64,000 nt of DNA from Pararhizobium_B sp963838155 (GCA_963838155.1 CAWIQE010000020.1:1-64000), one strand, 5' to 3'. Counted from the first letter of the stretch, positions 1 through 8,190 are shown. Notes: generated by a model from the letters alone, not told the origin. A program made the numbers and translations.

Positions 1-99
1 TCGTGCAATTTGCGGAATTGAGCGCGCTTCGCGGCCGAAGTTGCCATGTCAGTTTCCCTTTTCTGCCGAATAACCCCGAGCTTCGTGGACGCCCGCGGG

Positions 100-212
100 T
101 TACATTTTCTGCTGCCGTTCGAAGGGTGACAGCATCCGTTCCTGACGTGCTTGCGCTTCGGATTGTAGACCATCTCGATGTAGTCGAACACGTCCTGCCT
201 CGCCTCCTCGCG
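100..212 (-). pseudogene. IS3-family transposase (OrfB) 3' remnant
   Basis: Read on the minus strand, this stretch encodes a peptide with the EARQDVFDYIEMVYNP signature and NGMLSP further on, which is the end of the IS3/IS407-group OrfB integrase. One base is missing inside RNGMLSP, so the frame breaks, and no DDE catalytic core remains within the window. It marks an old insertion-sequence boundary downstream of the aldolase. The full element may continue outside the window or be deleted. The stretch between about 213 and 396 shows no gene I can support. Confidence 0.6.
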
Positions 213-396
213 TGTTCGGCAGGTCCTGCGCCTTTGGTTCGGCGTGGGGCGAATTCATGTCGCCACGCCGGACCGGGACGATGAAGATCAAGTCCATGTG
301 CAGGAGGATATCCTCCCCGAGGACATCGACAAGTTCGTCTCGATCGGAATCGAGCAGGGTGGAAGTGACCCATCCTCTTGCGTCAAGCGCAGCCGC

Positions 397-1270
397 TCAA
401 CCGCGGCCGACGCTTCGATCGACCACCTCGCAAAGGCGCACCAGGCGCGGAACCGCGTCATCCTCAAGCCCCCGGACGACATCGGAGCGTCGATGGCACC
501 GCGCCAGACGGCCCGCCCGGCGAGAAAGCCTGAAGCGCCCTCCCTGCAGGCCCATTCGACCGCCTGGGGAAAGTGGTCGGGAGCGACGCCGGACGAAAGG
601 ACGACCCAGGGGCTGTCGATCGCATCGGTCAGCCGGGCACACTGCTCGCGGACGTCCTTCTCCTCACCCCTCCCATGAAGGGGGACCTCGGCCTTGTAGA
701 GGTCCGCCCCCCTTTTTCCAGTTCCCTGGCGGCCGCGAGGATGCCGTTCGTCACAACCCAGCGACGACCGTCGCGCGGAGCGCGTGCCACCGGCTCGATG
801 ATGCTCAGCAGGCCGCTGGCCTTGCAGATGCCGACGAACCGGTCGACCATTGCAATCCGCTTGTCGGGGTTCTCGTCCGGGCGCCAGGTGACCAGCAATT
901 TAAGCGCGACGGCTCCGTCCCTCTTCACGGCAGCAGGGTCGAGGGCGCCGTCGATTTCGACATCCGCGACTATTTCGGTCTCGCTTGCCGTAAAGCGGTC
1001 TGCGGCTGCGATGAGTGCGCATCCCGCATCCACCGCGCGGGTTTCGACCGCGGGCCGCCAGCCGAATTCCCTGTCGATCAGGACCGCCGACGCGTAAGGC
1101 GTGAGGGCTTTCAGCGCGTCCAGCTTGAACCGGACGAGAACATCGTCCGGAACGGGCGCGCCGTGCTTTTCCGCAAACATCGCCCGCATGGATTCGCGCT
1201 GGTCGATGGCCAGCATGGCAAATCCGCCCGACGGCCGTTGAAGACGGGATGTTGGCCTCGCTTTGTCCAT
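397..1270 (-). pseudogene. YihT-like class I aldolase, two single-base frameshifts
   Basis: The N-terminal frame (from ATG at 1270) contains SGGFAMLAIDQRESMRAMF, very close to the start of E. coli YihT (6-deoxy-6-sulfofructose-1-phosphate aldolase), then PYASAVLID, AVKRDGAVALKLLV and GLLSIIEPVARAP. The frame is lost at a C6 run (707-712) and resumes as GADLYKAEVPLHGRGE, which holds the expected Schiff-base lysine. It is lost again at 484-485 and ends as DVVRGLEDDAVPRLVRL. Restoring one base at each site gives 876 nt, that is 291 residues, matching the family length. Both sites look like missing bases in short homopolymers, so the lesion may be real or a sequencing error. The enzyme would split a ketose-1-phosphate into DHAP and an aldehyde. 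The gene is divergent from the LacI regulator and is probably co-regulated through the operators at 1334-1370. Confidence 0.8.
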
Positions 1271-1333
1271 GATGTGCGCCTCGCTTCCTCGAAAATGCCC
1301 GGCTGTCCGGCAATTCCATTCCCGGACGATCAA

Positions 1334-1349
1334 ATGTAAACGTTGACAT
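1334..1349. promoter_or_regulatory. LacI-type operator O1
   Basis: ATGTAAACGTTGACAT is a near-perfect 16-bp palindrome with the central CG typical of LacI-family operators. It lies in the divergent region between the aldolase and regulator genes and resembles the sites at 1355-1370 and 2425-2440. Binding by the adjacent LacI protein is inferred. Confidence 0.65.
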
Positions 1350-1354
1350 GCCCG

Positions 1355-1370
1355 ATGTACACGATTACAC
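1355..1370. promoter_or_regulatory. LacI-type operator O2
   Basis: ATGTACACGATTACAC. Its reverse complement shares TGTAATCGT with the operator at 2425-2440. The centre is 21 bp from that of O1, about two helical turns, so two repressor dimers could sit on the same DNA face upstream of the GTG start at 1400. Confidence 0.5.
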
Positions 1371-1399
1371 GGAGATATCAATGTGCCAGGGAGCAATCG

Positions 1400-2395
1400 G
1401 TGGGAAACAGGCCAACTGTGCGTGATGTCGCGCTTTCGTCGGGCGTTTCGACCGCGACGGTGTCTCGGGTCTTCGCCGGCAAGGCCGAGGTCGTCGCTCC
1501 CGAAACCCGCGAGAAGGTCCGTAGCGTCGCGAAGGCCCTGGGCTACACGCCATCCGAAATCGGACGGTCTCTGCGGCTTTCCCGCTCTCGCGTCGTGGTG
1601 CTTCTCGTCCCCGATGCGACCAACGACTTCTGCGCCGACGTCGCCATCTCGCTCGAACGCTCGCTCAGCGACGTGGGCCTGTCGATGGTCCTCGCCAACA
1701 CGTCGGAGGATGCCTCGCAGCAGGACAGGCTACTTGACGAGGCCGAGGCGCTGAGACCGCACGCCATCGTCCTGCTCGGCGCCATCGACACGCCGAAGCT
1801 CCGCGACACGGTCGATCGTCTCCAGAATGTCGTCTTCGTGAACCGTCGTCCGCCCGCCCATATCGATGCACCCTATGTAGGCATCGACAACGAAGCCGCG
1901 GGCCTTGCGGTCGGCCGGTACTTTGCGGGTCACGGCTATGGCCATTGCGCGGTCATACACGGTCCGCTTCGCTACTCCGCGAGCCGCGGCCGCCTGGAGG
2001 GCTTTCTCCGTGGCCTGGAAGAGGCCGGGCCGGCCGATCGCGTCCTGAGGATCGAAAGTTCGCTCACAATGGAGGCCGGCTATTCGCATGGCAAGGCGCT
2101 CATGGCCAGGAAGAATCCCGTGCGTGCGGTCTTCTGCGGCAACGACATGATCGCCTACGGCATCCACCGCGCAGCGCAGGAGAAGGGAGTGAACGTCCCG
2201 GACGACCTGGCGATTTTCGGCTTCGACGACAACCGTATCAACGAATGGCTCGCGCCGTGGCTCTCGACCGTCAGGGTCCCGGCACTCGATTTCGGACCGG
2301 CGGTCGCCTCGATGCTGGACCCGGAAAGAAGCCGGGGCAAGACCGTAGAGGACATCGTCCTGCCTTTCGAGCTGACCGTCCGGACATCGGCATGA
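1400..2395 (+). CDS. LacI-family transcriptional regulator
   Basis: The protein has an N-terminal LacI helix-turn-helix (TVRDVALSSGVSTATVSRVF, then the ALGY hinge region) followed by a periplasmic-binding-like sugar domain with FCGNDMIAYG and FGFDDN. I chose GTG at 1400 because AGGGAG lies about 8 bases upstream and the helix-turn-helix begins directly after it; longer in-frame starts (1343) run through the operators. About 331 residues, normal for the family. It sits between the divergent aldolase and the importer/kinase operon, with like-sequence operators on both sides, so it most likely represses both transcripts and responds to the imported sugar or a phosphorylated intermediate. Confidence 0.9.
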   Translation: MGNRPTVRDVALSSGVSTATVSRVFAGKAEVVAPETREKVRSVAKALGYTPSEIGRSLRLSRSRVVVLLVPDATNDFCADVAISLERSLSDVGLSMVLANTSEDASQQDRLLDEAEALRPHAIVLLGAIDTPKLRDTVDRLQNVVFVNRRPPAHIDAPYVGIDNEAAGLAVGRYFAGHGYGHCAVIHGPLRYSASRGRLEGFLRGLEEAGPADRVLRIESSLTMEAGYSHGKALMARKNPVRAVFCGNDMIAYGIHRAAQEKGVNVPDDLAIFGFDDNRINEWLAPWLSTVRVPALDFGPAVASMLDPERSRGKTVEDIVLPFELTVRTSA

Positions 2396-2424
2396 TCTCC
2401 TGCTCTGCCGGCGTTCTGCCTTGA

Positions 2425-2440
2425 ATGTAATCGTTGTCAT
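2425..2440. promoter_or_regulatory. LacI-type operator O3 upstream of importer operon
   Basis: ATGTAATCGTTGTCAT matches O1 at 13 of 16 positions. It is located 24 bases before the start codon of the binding-protein gene and just upstream of its AGGGAGGAG ribosome site, a position suited to repression. Confidence 0.65.
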
Positions 2441-2463
2441 TTCTCATCAGGGAGGAGAATGGA

Positions 2464-3792
2464 ATGAATCGACTTTTACTGACGACAGCAATGGTTCTTT
2501 CGGCCTTTGCGGCGCACGCCACCGACATCACGGTGGCCACCGTCAATAACCCGGACATGGTGCTCATGCAGAAGCTGGCACCGGAATTCACCAAGGCCCA
2601 TCCGGACATCAACGTCAAATTCGTCGTCCTGCCCGACAATGTTCTTCGGCAGAACGTGACGCAGGACGTGGCGGTCAAGGGCGGGCGCTACGACATCGCG
2701 ACGATCAGCCCGTTCGAGGTTCAGTCCGGCTGGGCCAAGAACGACTGGCTGGTCCCGCTGACCCCGCGCTTCGACAAGCTGCCGGAAGCGCAGCGCAAGA
2801 CGTACGACGTCGGCGACATCATCCCGACCATCCGCAAGGCGCTGACGGTCGACGACGTGCTGTATGCCCTGCCCTTCTACGGGGAGAGCTCCTTCACGAT
2901 GTACCGGAAGGACCTCTTCAAGACGGCCGGCCTGACGATGCCGCACGCCCCGACCTGGGACGATATCCGCAAGTTCGCCTGCAAGCTCAACGACCCGAAG
3001 AAGGGCATCTACGGCATCGTCATGAAGGGCGTGCCCGACTACGGCCAGCTTGCGCCCTTCATCACCTTCATGCACTCCTACGGCGCCAAGTGGTTCAACG
3101 AGAAGTGGGAACCGCAGATCGACAGCCCTGCCTTCAAGAAGGCTTTCGTTGCCTATGTCGACCTTCTCAAGAAATGCGGCGAGCCTGGTGCCACGAGCGT
3201 CGGCTTCAACGAGGCCCTGACCCTCATGGCGCAGGGCCGCGCGGCGATCTGGGTGGACGCGACGGTCGCTGCCGGCCTTCTCGCCGATCCGAAGACGTCG
3301 AAGGTCGCCGGCAAGATCGGTTATGCGCTCGCCCCGACGGAAGGATCGAAGAACGGCTCGGCGTGGCTCTACACCTGGGCGCTCGGCATCCTGTCGTCCT
3401 CGAAGAACAAGGACGCCGCGTTCGAGTTCATCCGGTGGGCGACGTCGAAGCAATACGCCGATCTCGTCGCCAAGCGTGACGGCCCGCTCCACATCCCCTC
3501 GGGCACGCGCATCTCGACCTACAAGCGCGCCGACTACCGCAAGGCGGCACCGTTCGCGCCGATCGTCCTGAAGGCGATCGAGAGTGCCGACCTGACCAAG
3601 CCGGCGAAAGACCCCGTCCCCTACACCGGCACGGCACAGGTGAACATCCCCGAATACGCGTCCTGGGCGGCGGAATTCGGTCAGAACTTCTCCGCCGTCA
3701 TCGCCGGCAAGATGTCGGTCGACGAGGCGCTCAAGCGCTCCCAGGCGACCGCGGTGCGCGTCATGACCGACGCCGGCTACATCAAGAAGTAG
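2464..3792 (+). CDS. ABC sugar/polyol substrate-binding protein
   Basis: A family 1 extracellular solute-binding protein of about 442 residues. ATG 2464 is preceded by AGGGAGGAG and begins a clear signal peptide (MNRLLLTTAMVLSAFAAHA, cleavage before TDITV). The overall layout (PEFTKAHPDINVKFV, LPFYGESSFTMYRKDLFKTAGL, GSAWLYTWALGI) resembles SmoE/MtlE-type sorbitol/mannitol binders. It works in the periplasm and delivers substrate to the two permeases that follow, 10 bases downstream. The actual ligand is unknown; the neighbouring kinase and aldolase suggest a ketose, polyol or sulfosugar. Confidence 0.88.
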   Translation: MNRLLLTTAMVLSAFAAHATDITVATVNNPDMVLMQKLAPEFTKAHPDINVKFVVLPDNVLRQNVTQDVAVKGGRYDIATISPFEVQSGWAKNDWLVPLTPRFDKLPEAQRKTYDVGDIIPTIRKALTVDDVLYALPFYGESSFTMYRKDLFKTAGLTMPHAPTWDDIRKFACKLNDPKKGIYGIVMKGVPDYGQLAPFITFMHSYGAKWFNEKWEPQIDSPAFKKAFVAYVDLLKKCGEPGATSVGFNEALTLMAQGRAAIWVDATVAAGLLADPKTSKVAGKIGYALAPTEGSKNGSAWLYTWALGILSSSKNKDAAFEFIRWATSKQYADLVAKRDGPLHIPSGTRISTYKRADYRKAAPFAPIVLKAIESADLTKPAKDPVPYTGTAQVNIPEYASWAAEFGQNFSAVIAGKMSVDEALKRSQATAVRVMTDAGYIKK

Positions 3793-3802
3793 ACCGGGTT
3801 CG

Positions 3803-4708
3803 ATGCGACCCGGACGTGAGACATCGAGCGCGGCCCGTCTGGGCCGCCTCGCACCCGGTCGCTGGGCCACCTGGCCGGCCGTCCTCTACCTCGTGGTGAC
3901 GACGCAGGTTCCGCTGGTCGCAACGCTCTATTTCAGCCTGCATGCGTGGAACCTGATGTATCCGCAGCGGCCGTTCCGCTTCGTGGGACTCGACAACTAC
4001 GCCTACGTGTTCACCGATCCGGTGTTCCGCACGGCGATCGGCAACACCGTTCTCTTCACTGTCCTCTCGGCGATCGCCACGACGGCGATCGGCCTGGGGC
4101 TCGCGCTTCTCGTCAACAACCTGCGTTACGGCCGCGGGCTCGCCTATTCGCTTCTGTTCGCCCCCTTCCTGATCATGGAGACGGTGAATCCGATCATCTG
4201 GAAGAACCTCATACTCAACCCGATCTACGGTCTCCTGAACTTCGCCTTGACCTCTTTGGGCCTCGCTCCGGTCGACCTCATCACCAGCATGCCGCGCGCC
4301 GCCGTCCTGCTGATGATCGTCTGGCAGTGGTCGCCGTTCATGATGCTGATCCTGCTCGCGGGCATGCAGTCGGTGGACGAGGAAACGATCGAAGCGGCGA
4401 AGATCGACGGTGCCAATGCCCGGGAGCAGTTCCTGTACATCACCCTTCCCCACATCGTCCCCTATCTGAGCGTCGGCATGCTGATCGAGGCGATCCTCAT
4501 TCTTCCCGTCTTCGGCCCGATCTATGTCGGTACATATGGCGGCCCCGGCAACGCGACGGCCAACCTGATGTTCGCGGTCTACCGCATGCTGACCCAGCAA
4601 TACGAAATCGGCCGGGCGGCCGCCGGGGGGATAATCACCGCGGTCATGACGTCGATCGTCGCCCTGGCCCTCCTCGCCTATGTCCGTCCCTACATGGAGC
4701 GTCGGTAG
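3803..4708 (+). CDS. ABC sugar permease, first subunit
   Basis: An inner-membrane protein of 301 residues with about six transmembrane segments and the EAA loop near EAAKIDGANAREQFLYITLPHI, which contacts an ATPase. It is similar in type to SmoF/MtlF permeases. It abuts the second permease exactly (TAG, then ATG at 4709). No ATP-binding subunit is encoded in this operon, so the complex must use an ATPase encoded elsewhere. Confidence 0.88.
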   Translation: MRPGRETSSAARLGRLAPGRWATWPAVLYLVVTTQVPLVATLYFSLHAWNLMYPQRPFRFVGLDNYAYVFTDPVFRTAIGNTVLFTVLSAIATTAIGLGLALLVNNLRYGRGLAYSLLFAPFLIMETVNPIIWKNLILNPIYGLLNFALTSLGLAPVDLITSMPRAAVLLMIVWQWSPFMMLILLAGMQSVDEETIEAAKIDGANAREQFLYITLPHIVPYLSVGMLIEAILILPVFGPIYVGTYGGPGNATANLMFAVYRMLTQQYEIGRAAAGGIITAVMTSIVALALLAYVRPYMERR

Positions 4709-5524
4709 ATGCGTTCTCCGATCAGGGATATCGCCCTTGCGTTTGCGACGTTCGCCGCCGCGCTCCTGTTGTGCTTCCCCATCATCTGGACGGTCTTCAC
4801 GGGGTTCAAGCACGAGACCGACGCCATATCGGTTCCTCCCACGGTGCTTGTCCCGCTGACCTGGTCGCACTACCTCGGGGCGCTGGCGGGAGACTACCCG
4901 CACTACCTCGAAAACACCCTCGTCGCCGTAACCGGGTCGATGGCGGCGGCCTTCGCCCTCGCGGTGCCCGCAGCCTACAAGCTCGCCTTCTTCCCCGGCC
5001 GCAAATCGAACGACCTCCTGTTCTTTGCCCTGTCCACGCGCTTCATGCCCGGCGTGGCGGTAATCGTGCCGATCTTCCTCCTGTTCACGAAGCTCGGGCT
5101 CATCAACTCGCTGGTCGGGCTCGTCGTCATCTATACGTCGCTGAACATCCCGATCGTCCTCTGGCTGATGCGATCGTTCTTCAAGGACGTTCCCTACGAA
5201 CTCGTGGAATCGGCCCTGCTCGAGGGCGCGCCGCATCGCGTGATCGTCTGGAAGATCATCCTCCCGCTTTCCCGGGCCGGCCTCGCCACGACGGCGTTCC
5301 TGGTGATCATCATGACCTGGAACGAGTTCTTCTTCGCCGTGAACCTCACCGGGCAGACCGCCGCGACCCTGCCCGTCTACATGGCGTCCTTCTTCACGAC
5401 CGAGGGACAGAGCTGGGCCCGCATGTCCGCGGCCGCGATCCTTGCGGTCCTTCCGGTCCTGCTGCTCGGCTGGATCGCGTCACGCGCCCTGGCGCGCGGA
5501 AGCCTGTCGGGAGCGCTCAAGTGA
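4709..5524 (+). CDS. ABC sugar permease, second subunit
   Basis: A MalG/SmoG-type permease of 271 residues with six predicted membrane helices (first around FATFAAALLLCFPIIWTVF) and an EAA loop at VESALLEGAPHRVIVWKIILP. It pairs with the preceding permease. Its stop codon overlaps the GTG start of the kinase (GTGA at 5521-5524), indicating translational coupling between uptake and phosphorylation. Confidence 0.88.
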   Translation: MRSPIRDIALAFATFAAALLLCFPIIWTVFTGFKHETDAISVPPTVLVPLTWSHYLGALAGDYPHYLENTLVAVTGSMAAAFALAVPAAYKLAFFPGRKSNDLLFFALSTRFMPGVAVIVPIFLLFTKLGLINSLVGLVVIYTSLNIPIVLWLMRSFFKDVPYELVESALLEGAPHRVIVWKIILPLSRAGLATTAFLVIIMTWNEFFFAVNLTGQTAATLPVYMASFFTTEGQSWARMSAAAILAVLPVLLLGWIASRALARGSLSGALK

Positions 5525-6426
5525 CGAAGATCGTCTCGTGCCTCGGGGGGGCGGTGCTCGACCTCATCTACGAAGTCGGGCGCCTGCCCGGCAGCGACGG
5601 AAAGCAGGAATGCCTGTCCTACCGCGAACAGGGGGGCGGAATGGCGGCAAACGCCGCCGTCGGCGTCAGTCGGCTGGGCGGGCGCGCCTTGTGGTGCGGC
5701 TTCGTCGGCAGCGACGACAAGGGCCACCGGATCCTGGAGGGCCTCAGGGAAGAAGGGGTCGACGTGCGCCTCGCGCATTCCGTCGCCGGCTCGACTTCGG
5801 CCCATTCGGTCGTCCTGAGCGAGCCTGGCGGAAGCCGCGCGATCGTCCTCTACCGGCCGGACGATTTCGACGTCGCACCGGGCTGGCTGCCTGTCGACGA
5901 CCTTGCGGCAGCCGATGTCGTTTTGGCCGACAACCGTTGGGTCGAAGGCGCCTGCGCCGTGTTCTCCGCCGCACGCGAGCGCGGCAAGCCTGCGGTCCTC
6001 GATGCCGACAGCGCCGCCGACCGGGACACGAGGAGAGCGGTCCGGCTGGCGACGCATGCGATATTCTCCGCGCCTGGACTGGAAAGCCTGTACGGGACCG
6101 CGGAACCGGTCGAGGGCCTTCGCCTGGCGGCGCGCGACTGCCGCTTCGTCGCGGTGACCCTGGGAGCGGCAGGCGTGATGTGGCTGGACGCATCGTCGAA
6201 GCTCGGGACGTTGCCGGCCTTCCCGGTGCGGCCGGTCGAAACCGTCGGGGCGGGAGACCTCTTTCACGGCGCCTTCGCCCTGTCGCTCGCCGAGACGGAA
6301 GACCCCGTCGGGTCCCTGCGCTTCGCTTCGGCGGCGGCCGCCATCAAGTGCCGGGCGACCGGCGGGCGGCGGAGCTATCCGACACGCCCCGAAGTGGAGG
6401 CGCTCCTCGGCGGAACGGCGGGATGA
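5521..6426 (+). CDS. PfkB-family sugar kinase, YihV (sulfofructose kinase)-like
   Basis: A 301-residue ribokinase/PfkB fold with the GG motif (EQGGGMAANAAVGVSRLGG, residues 36-54) and the C-terminal signature TVGAGDLFHGAFAL with catalytic Asp246. Similarity to E. coli YihV as I recall it runs throughout: DVVLADNRW against DVVLADVRW, an IFSAPGL block, and RFASAAAAIKCRATGGR. Two of the three residues I remember as sulfonate contacts in YihV align (Lys28, Arg139), while the Asn equivalent is replaced by Leu110; Asn138 sits beside Arg139. It would phosphorylate C1 of a ketose for the divergent aldolase. Sulfosugar specificity is plausible but unproven; a plain ketose or polyol-derived substrate fits too. 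The GTG start is coupled to the permease. Confidence 0.8.
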   Translation: MTKIVSCLGGAVLDLIYEVGRLPGSDGKQECLSYREQGGGMAANAAVGVSRLGGRALWCGFVGSDDKGHRILEGLREEGVDVRLAHSVAGSTSAHSVVLSEPGGSRAIVLYRPDDFDVAPGWLPVDDLAAADVVLADNRWVEGACAVFSAARERGKPAVLDADSAADRDTRRAVRLATHAIFSAPGLESLYGTAEPVEGLRLAARDCRFVAVTLGAAGVMWLDASSKLGTLPAFPVRPVETVGAGDLFHGAFALSLAETEDPVGSLRFASAAAAIKCRATGGRRSYPTRPEVEALLGGTAG

Positions 6427-6469
6427 AGCCGGTGGAAGCGCGTTTCGAACAGACCTGCAGGAGGAGACG

Positions 6470-7204
6470 ATGTCACAGGACCAGGTGAACCAACTGACGG
6501 CACTCGTTCGCGGAATGCGTTCCGTCGACCTCGCTCCGAAGCTCGAACGGGGGATCCCGAAATTTCCCACCCACCCCCACATGGTCATCGATCCGACCGT
6601 GACCCACGCCCGCGACGGATATTATTGCCAGACGCTTTCCATGGCCGAGCACACGGGATGCCACTGCGACGCGCCCGCGCACATCCACGCCGACCGCATG
6701 AGCGAGACCATCGAGACGATCCCGGCCGACCGGCTGATCGCCACGGCGCGCGTCTACGATTTTTCGGATCGCGACTGGCAGCCAGGCACGGTGCTCACTT
6801 CCGACGACTTCCTCGAATACGAGGCGAAGCATGGCCAGCCGGTTGGCGAAGACGAGATCGCCCTGGTGAATTTCGGCTGGCTGAAGAAGTTCTGGTTCAC
6901 CGACGAGCGGGCCCACTTCTATGCCCGGAATCAGCCAGGCATGGACAATTCCGCGGCCGAACTGCTGAGGGACCGCAAGGTCCGGGCCGTCGGCGCCGAC
7001 ACCGTCGCCTGTGAGATCGCAACCGTGGACGGGGTTCTCGGCGACGATCCCGGCCATTCCCGCCACTGGCTGCCGAACGGCATCCTGATCCTCGAATGCG
7101 TGGCGCGGATGGAACTGCTGCCGCGCAGCTGCTTCCTGTTCGCCGCTCCCCTGCCGATCCAGAACGGTTCCGGCTCCCCGCTGCGGCCGATCGCGTTCTT
7201 CTAG
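6470..7204 (+). CDS. Cyclase-family metal hydrolase (PF04199 type)
   Basis: The protein (244 residues) carries the family's metal-binding signature as EHTGCHCDAPAHIH (around residues 60-73), related to the HGTHxDxPxH motif of kynurenine formamidase and isatin hydrolase. Later blocks include VGADTVACE and HRIL-type LPNGILILE. ATG 6470 is preceded by AGGAGGAGA. It is in the same direction 43 bases after the kinase gene, so it is probably co-transcribed. Members open rings or hydrolyse amide/lactone bonds, so here it may act on a lactone or side product of the sugar pathway; the precise reaction is unknown. Confidence 0.8.
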   Translation: MSQDQVNQLTALVRGMRSVDLAPKLERGIPKFPTHPHMVIDPTVTHARDGYYCQTLSMAEHTGCHCDAPAHIHADRMSETIETIPADRLIATARVYDFSDRDWQPGTVLTSDDFLEYEAKHGQPVGEDEIALVNFGWLKKFWFTDERAHFYARNQPGMDNSAAELLRDRKVRAVGADTVACEIATVDGVLGDDPGHSRHWLPNGILILECVARMELLPRSCFLFAAPLPIQNGSGSPLRPIAFF

Positions 7205-7256
7205 GTTCGGCCAGCAGCCATGGTCCTGCGCGATCCACTATCCTGAAGGAAATGCA

Positions 7257-7979
7257 ATGACACGAGATCCGAGTTTCAGCATCGAGGGAATGACCGTCCT
7301 GATTTCCGGCGGCAGCGGCGGCATAGGAAGCGAGTTCGCCAAGGCCTTTCTTGCACATGGTGCAAAGGTCGTTGTCGCGGACATCGCCGATCCGAAACCC
7401 GGCACGGATCCCCGCATTCGGTACGAGCGTCTGGATGTGACCCAGGATGCCGCCGTCGCCGAATTGGCGGAGCGGATCGACACCCTCGACGTGCTGATCC
7501 ATTGCGCCGGCAAGCTCGCCCGCTGGGAAGAATACGAGACAGAAGTGTTCAAGAACATCCTCGACATTCATCTCGTCGGCAACCTGCGGCTCGCCAATGC
7601 GTTTCGGCCCCATCTCCGGCAAACGCGCGGATGCCTGATCAACATCGGTTCGATGTACTCCTTCTTCGGCGCGCCGCAGGTTCCGGCCTATGCCGCGGCG
7701 AAGACGGCGATCGTCTCCCTCACCAAGTCGCTGGCGATCTCCTTCGCGTCAGACGGGATACGGGTCAACGCCATCGCACCCGGCTGGATCAAGACCGAAA
7801 TCAGCCGCGGGGGACGGGAAAATCCCGAGTTCAACGCAAAGGTCGTCGCAAGAATACCGGGCGGCGAATGGGCCGAGCCCTCCGACCTCGCCGGTACGGC
7901 CATTTTTCTCGCCTCTCCGGCCGCTCGTCTGGTCAATGGAGTGACGATCCCGGTCGACGGCGGATATTCGGCCTCCTAG
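7257..7979 (+). CDS. Short-chain dehydrogenase/reductase
   Basis: A classical SDR of 240 residues: cofactor motif SGGSGGIGSEF (TGxxxGIG type), acidic residue in VVVADIAD suggesting NAD preference, and catalytic Ser-Tyr-Lys in NIGSMYSFFGAPQVPAYAAAKTA. It ends with the usual PVDGGYSAS. ATG 7257 follows AAGGAAATGCA. As last gene of the locus it may oxidise the incoming polyol or interconvert an aldehyde product such as sulfolactaldehyde; in E. coli that job is done by an unrelated reductase, YihU. The transcript probably ends in the hairpin at 7978-8016. Confidence 0.85.
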   Translation: MTRDPSFSIEGMTVLISGGSGGIGSEFAKAFLAHGAKVVVADIADPKPGTDPRIRYERLDVTQDAAVAELAERIDTLDVLIHCAGKLARWEEYETEVFKNILDIHLVGNLRLANAFRPHLRQTRGCLINIGSMYSFFGAPQVPAYAAAKTAIVSLTKSLAISFASDGIRVNAIAPGWIKTEISRGGRENPEFNAKVVARIPGGEWAEPSDLAGTAIFLASPAARLVNGVTIPVDGGYSAS

Positions 7980-8083
7980 AGCCTGTCCGCGTTTCACGGA
8001 ATCGCGAACAGGCTCTACCTCATTGTTTTTGCGCGCTTCCGGACGGAAAACCGGTGTCCACTTTTCCTGGAAGCGCTCTATGT
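7978..8083. repeat. RIME-like intergenic mosaic element with terminator-like hairpin
   Basis: About 106 bp made of two palindromes. The first (7978-7991 with 8003-8016) pairs AGAGCCTGTCCGCG with CGCGAACAGGCTCT with one mismatch. After TTGTTTTTGCGC comes a second with arms GCGCTTCC and GGAAGCGC. Size, two-palindrome layout and sequence style resemble the Rhizobium-specific intergenic mosaic element (RIME1). The first hairpin directly follows the SDR stop and may serve as its terminator. Confidence 0.6.
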
Positions 8084-8085
8084 CA

Positions 8086-8190
8086 GCCGTCGCAAGACAT
8101 GGCATGATCAAGCCGCCATCGATGTTGATGGTCCGGCCCGTGACATAGGCCGCGTCGTCCGAGGCCAGGAACGCCACAACTCCGACGTTT
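8086..8190 (-). pseudogene. SDR C-terminal remnant
   Basis: The minus strand encodes VVAFLASDDAAYVTGRTINIDGGLIMP, the standard C-terminal end of a short-chain dehydrogenase. It has no catalytic Tyr-Lys region upstream, so only the last ~30 residues remain. It lies tail to tail with the intact SDR across the RIME-like element and is a distinct sequence rather than a duplicate. Confidence 0.6.

Noticed and set aside
2476..3870. Long minus-strand open frame opposite the first binding-protein gene
   Set aside because: Arg/Asp-rich translation with no family resemblance, fully antisense to a clear solute-binding protein; typical of GC-rich DNA.
3782..5236. 484-codon minus-strand open frame opposite the permease genes
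   Set aside because: Composition dominated by Arg, Asp, Glu and Gln repeats; mirrors membrane-protein codons of the real plus-strand genes.
3946..5520. Long upstream extension of the kinase frame through the permease genes
   Set aside because: Kinase homology starts at GTG 5521, which is coupled to the permease stop; the upstream text is out-of-frame permease sequence.
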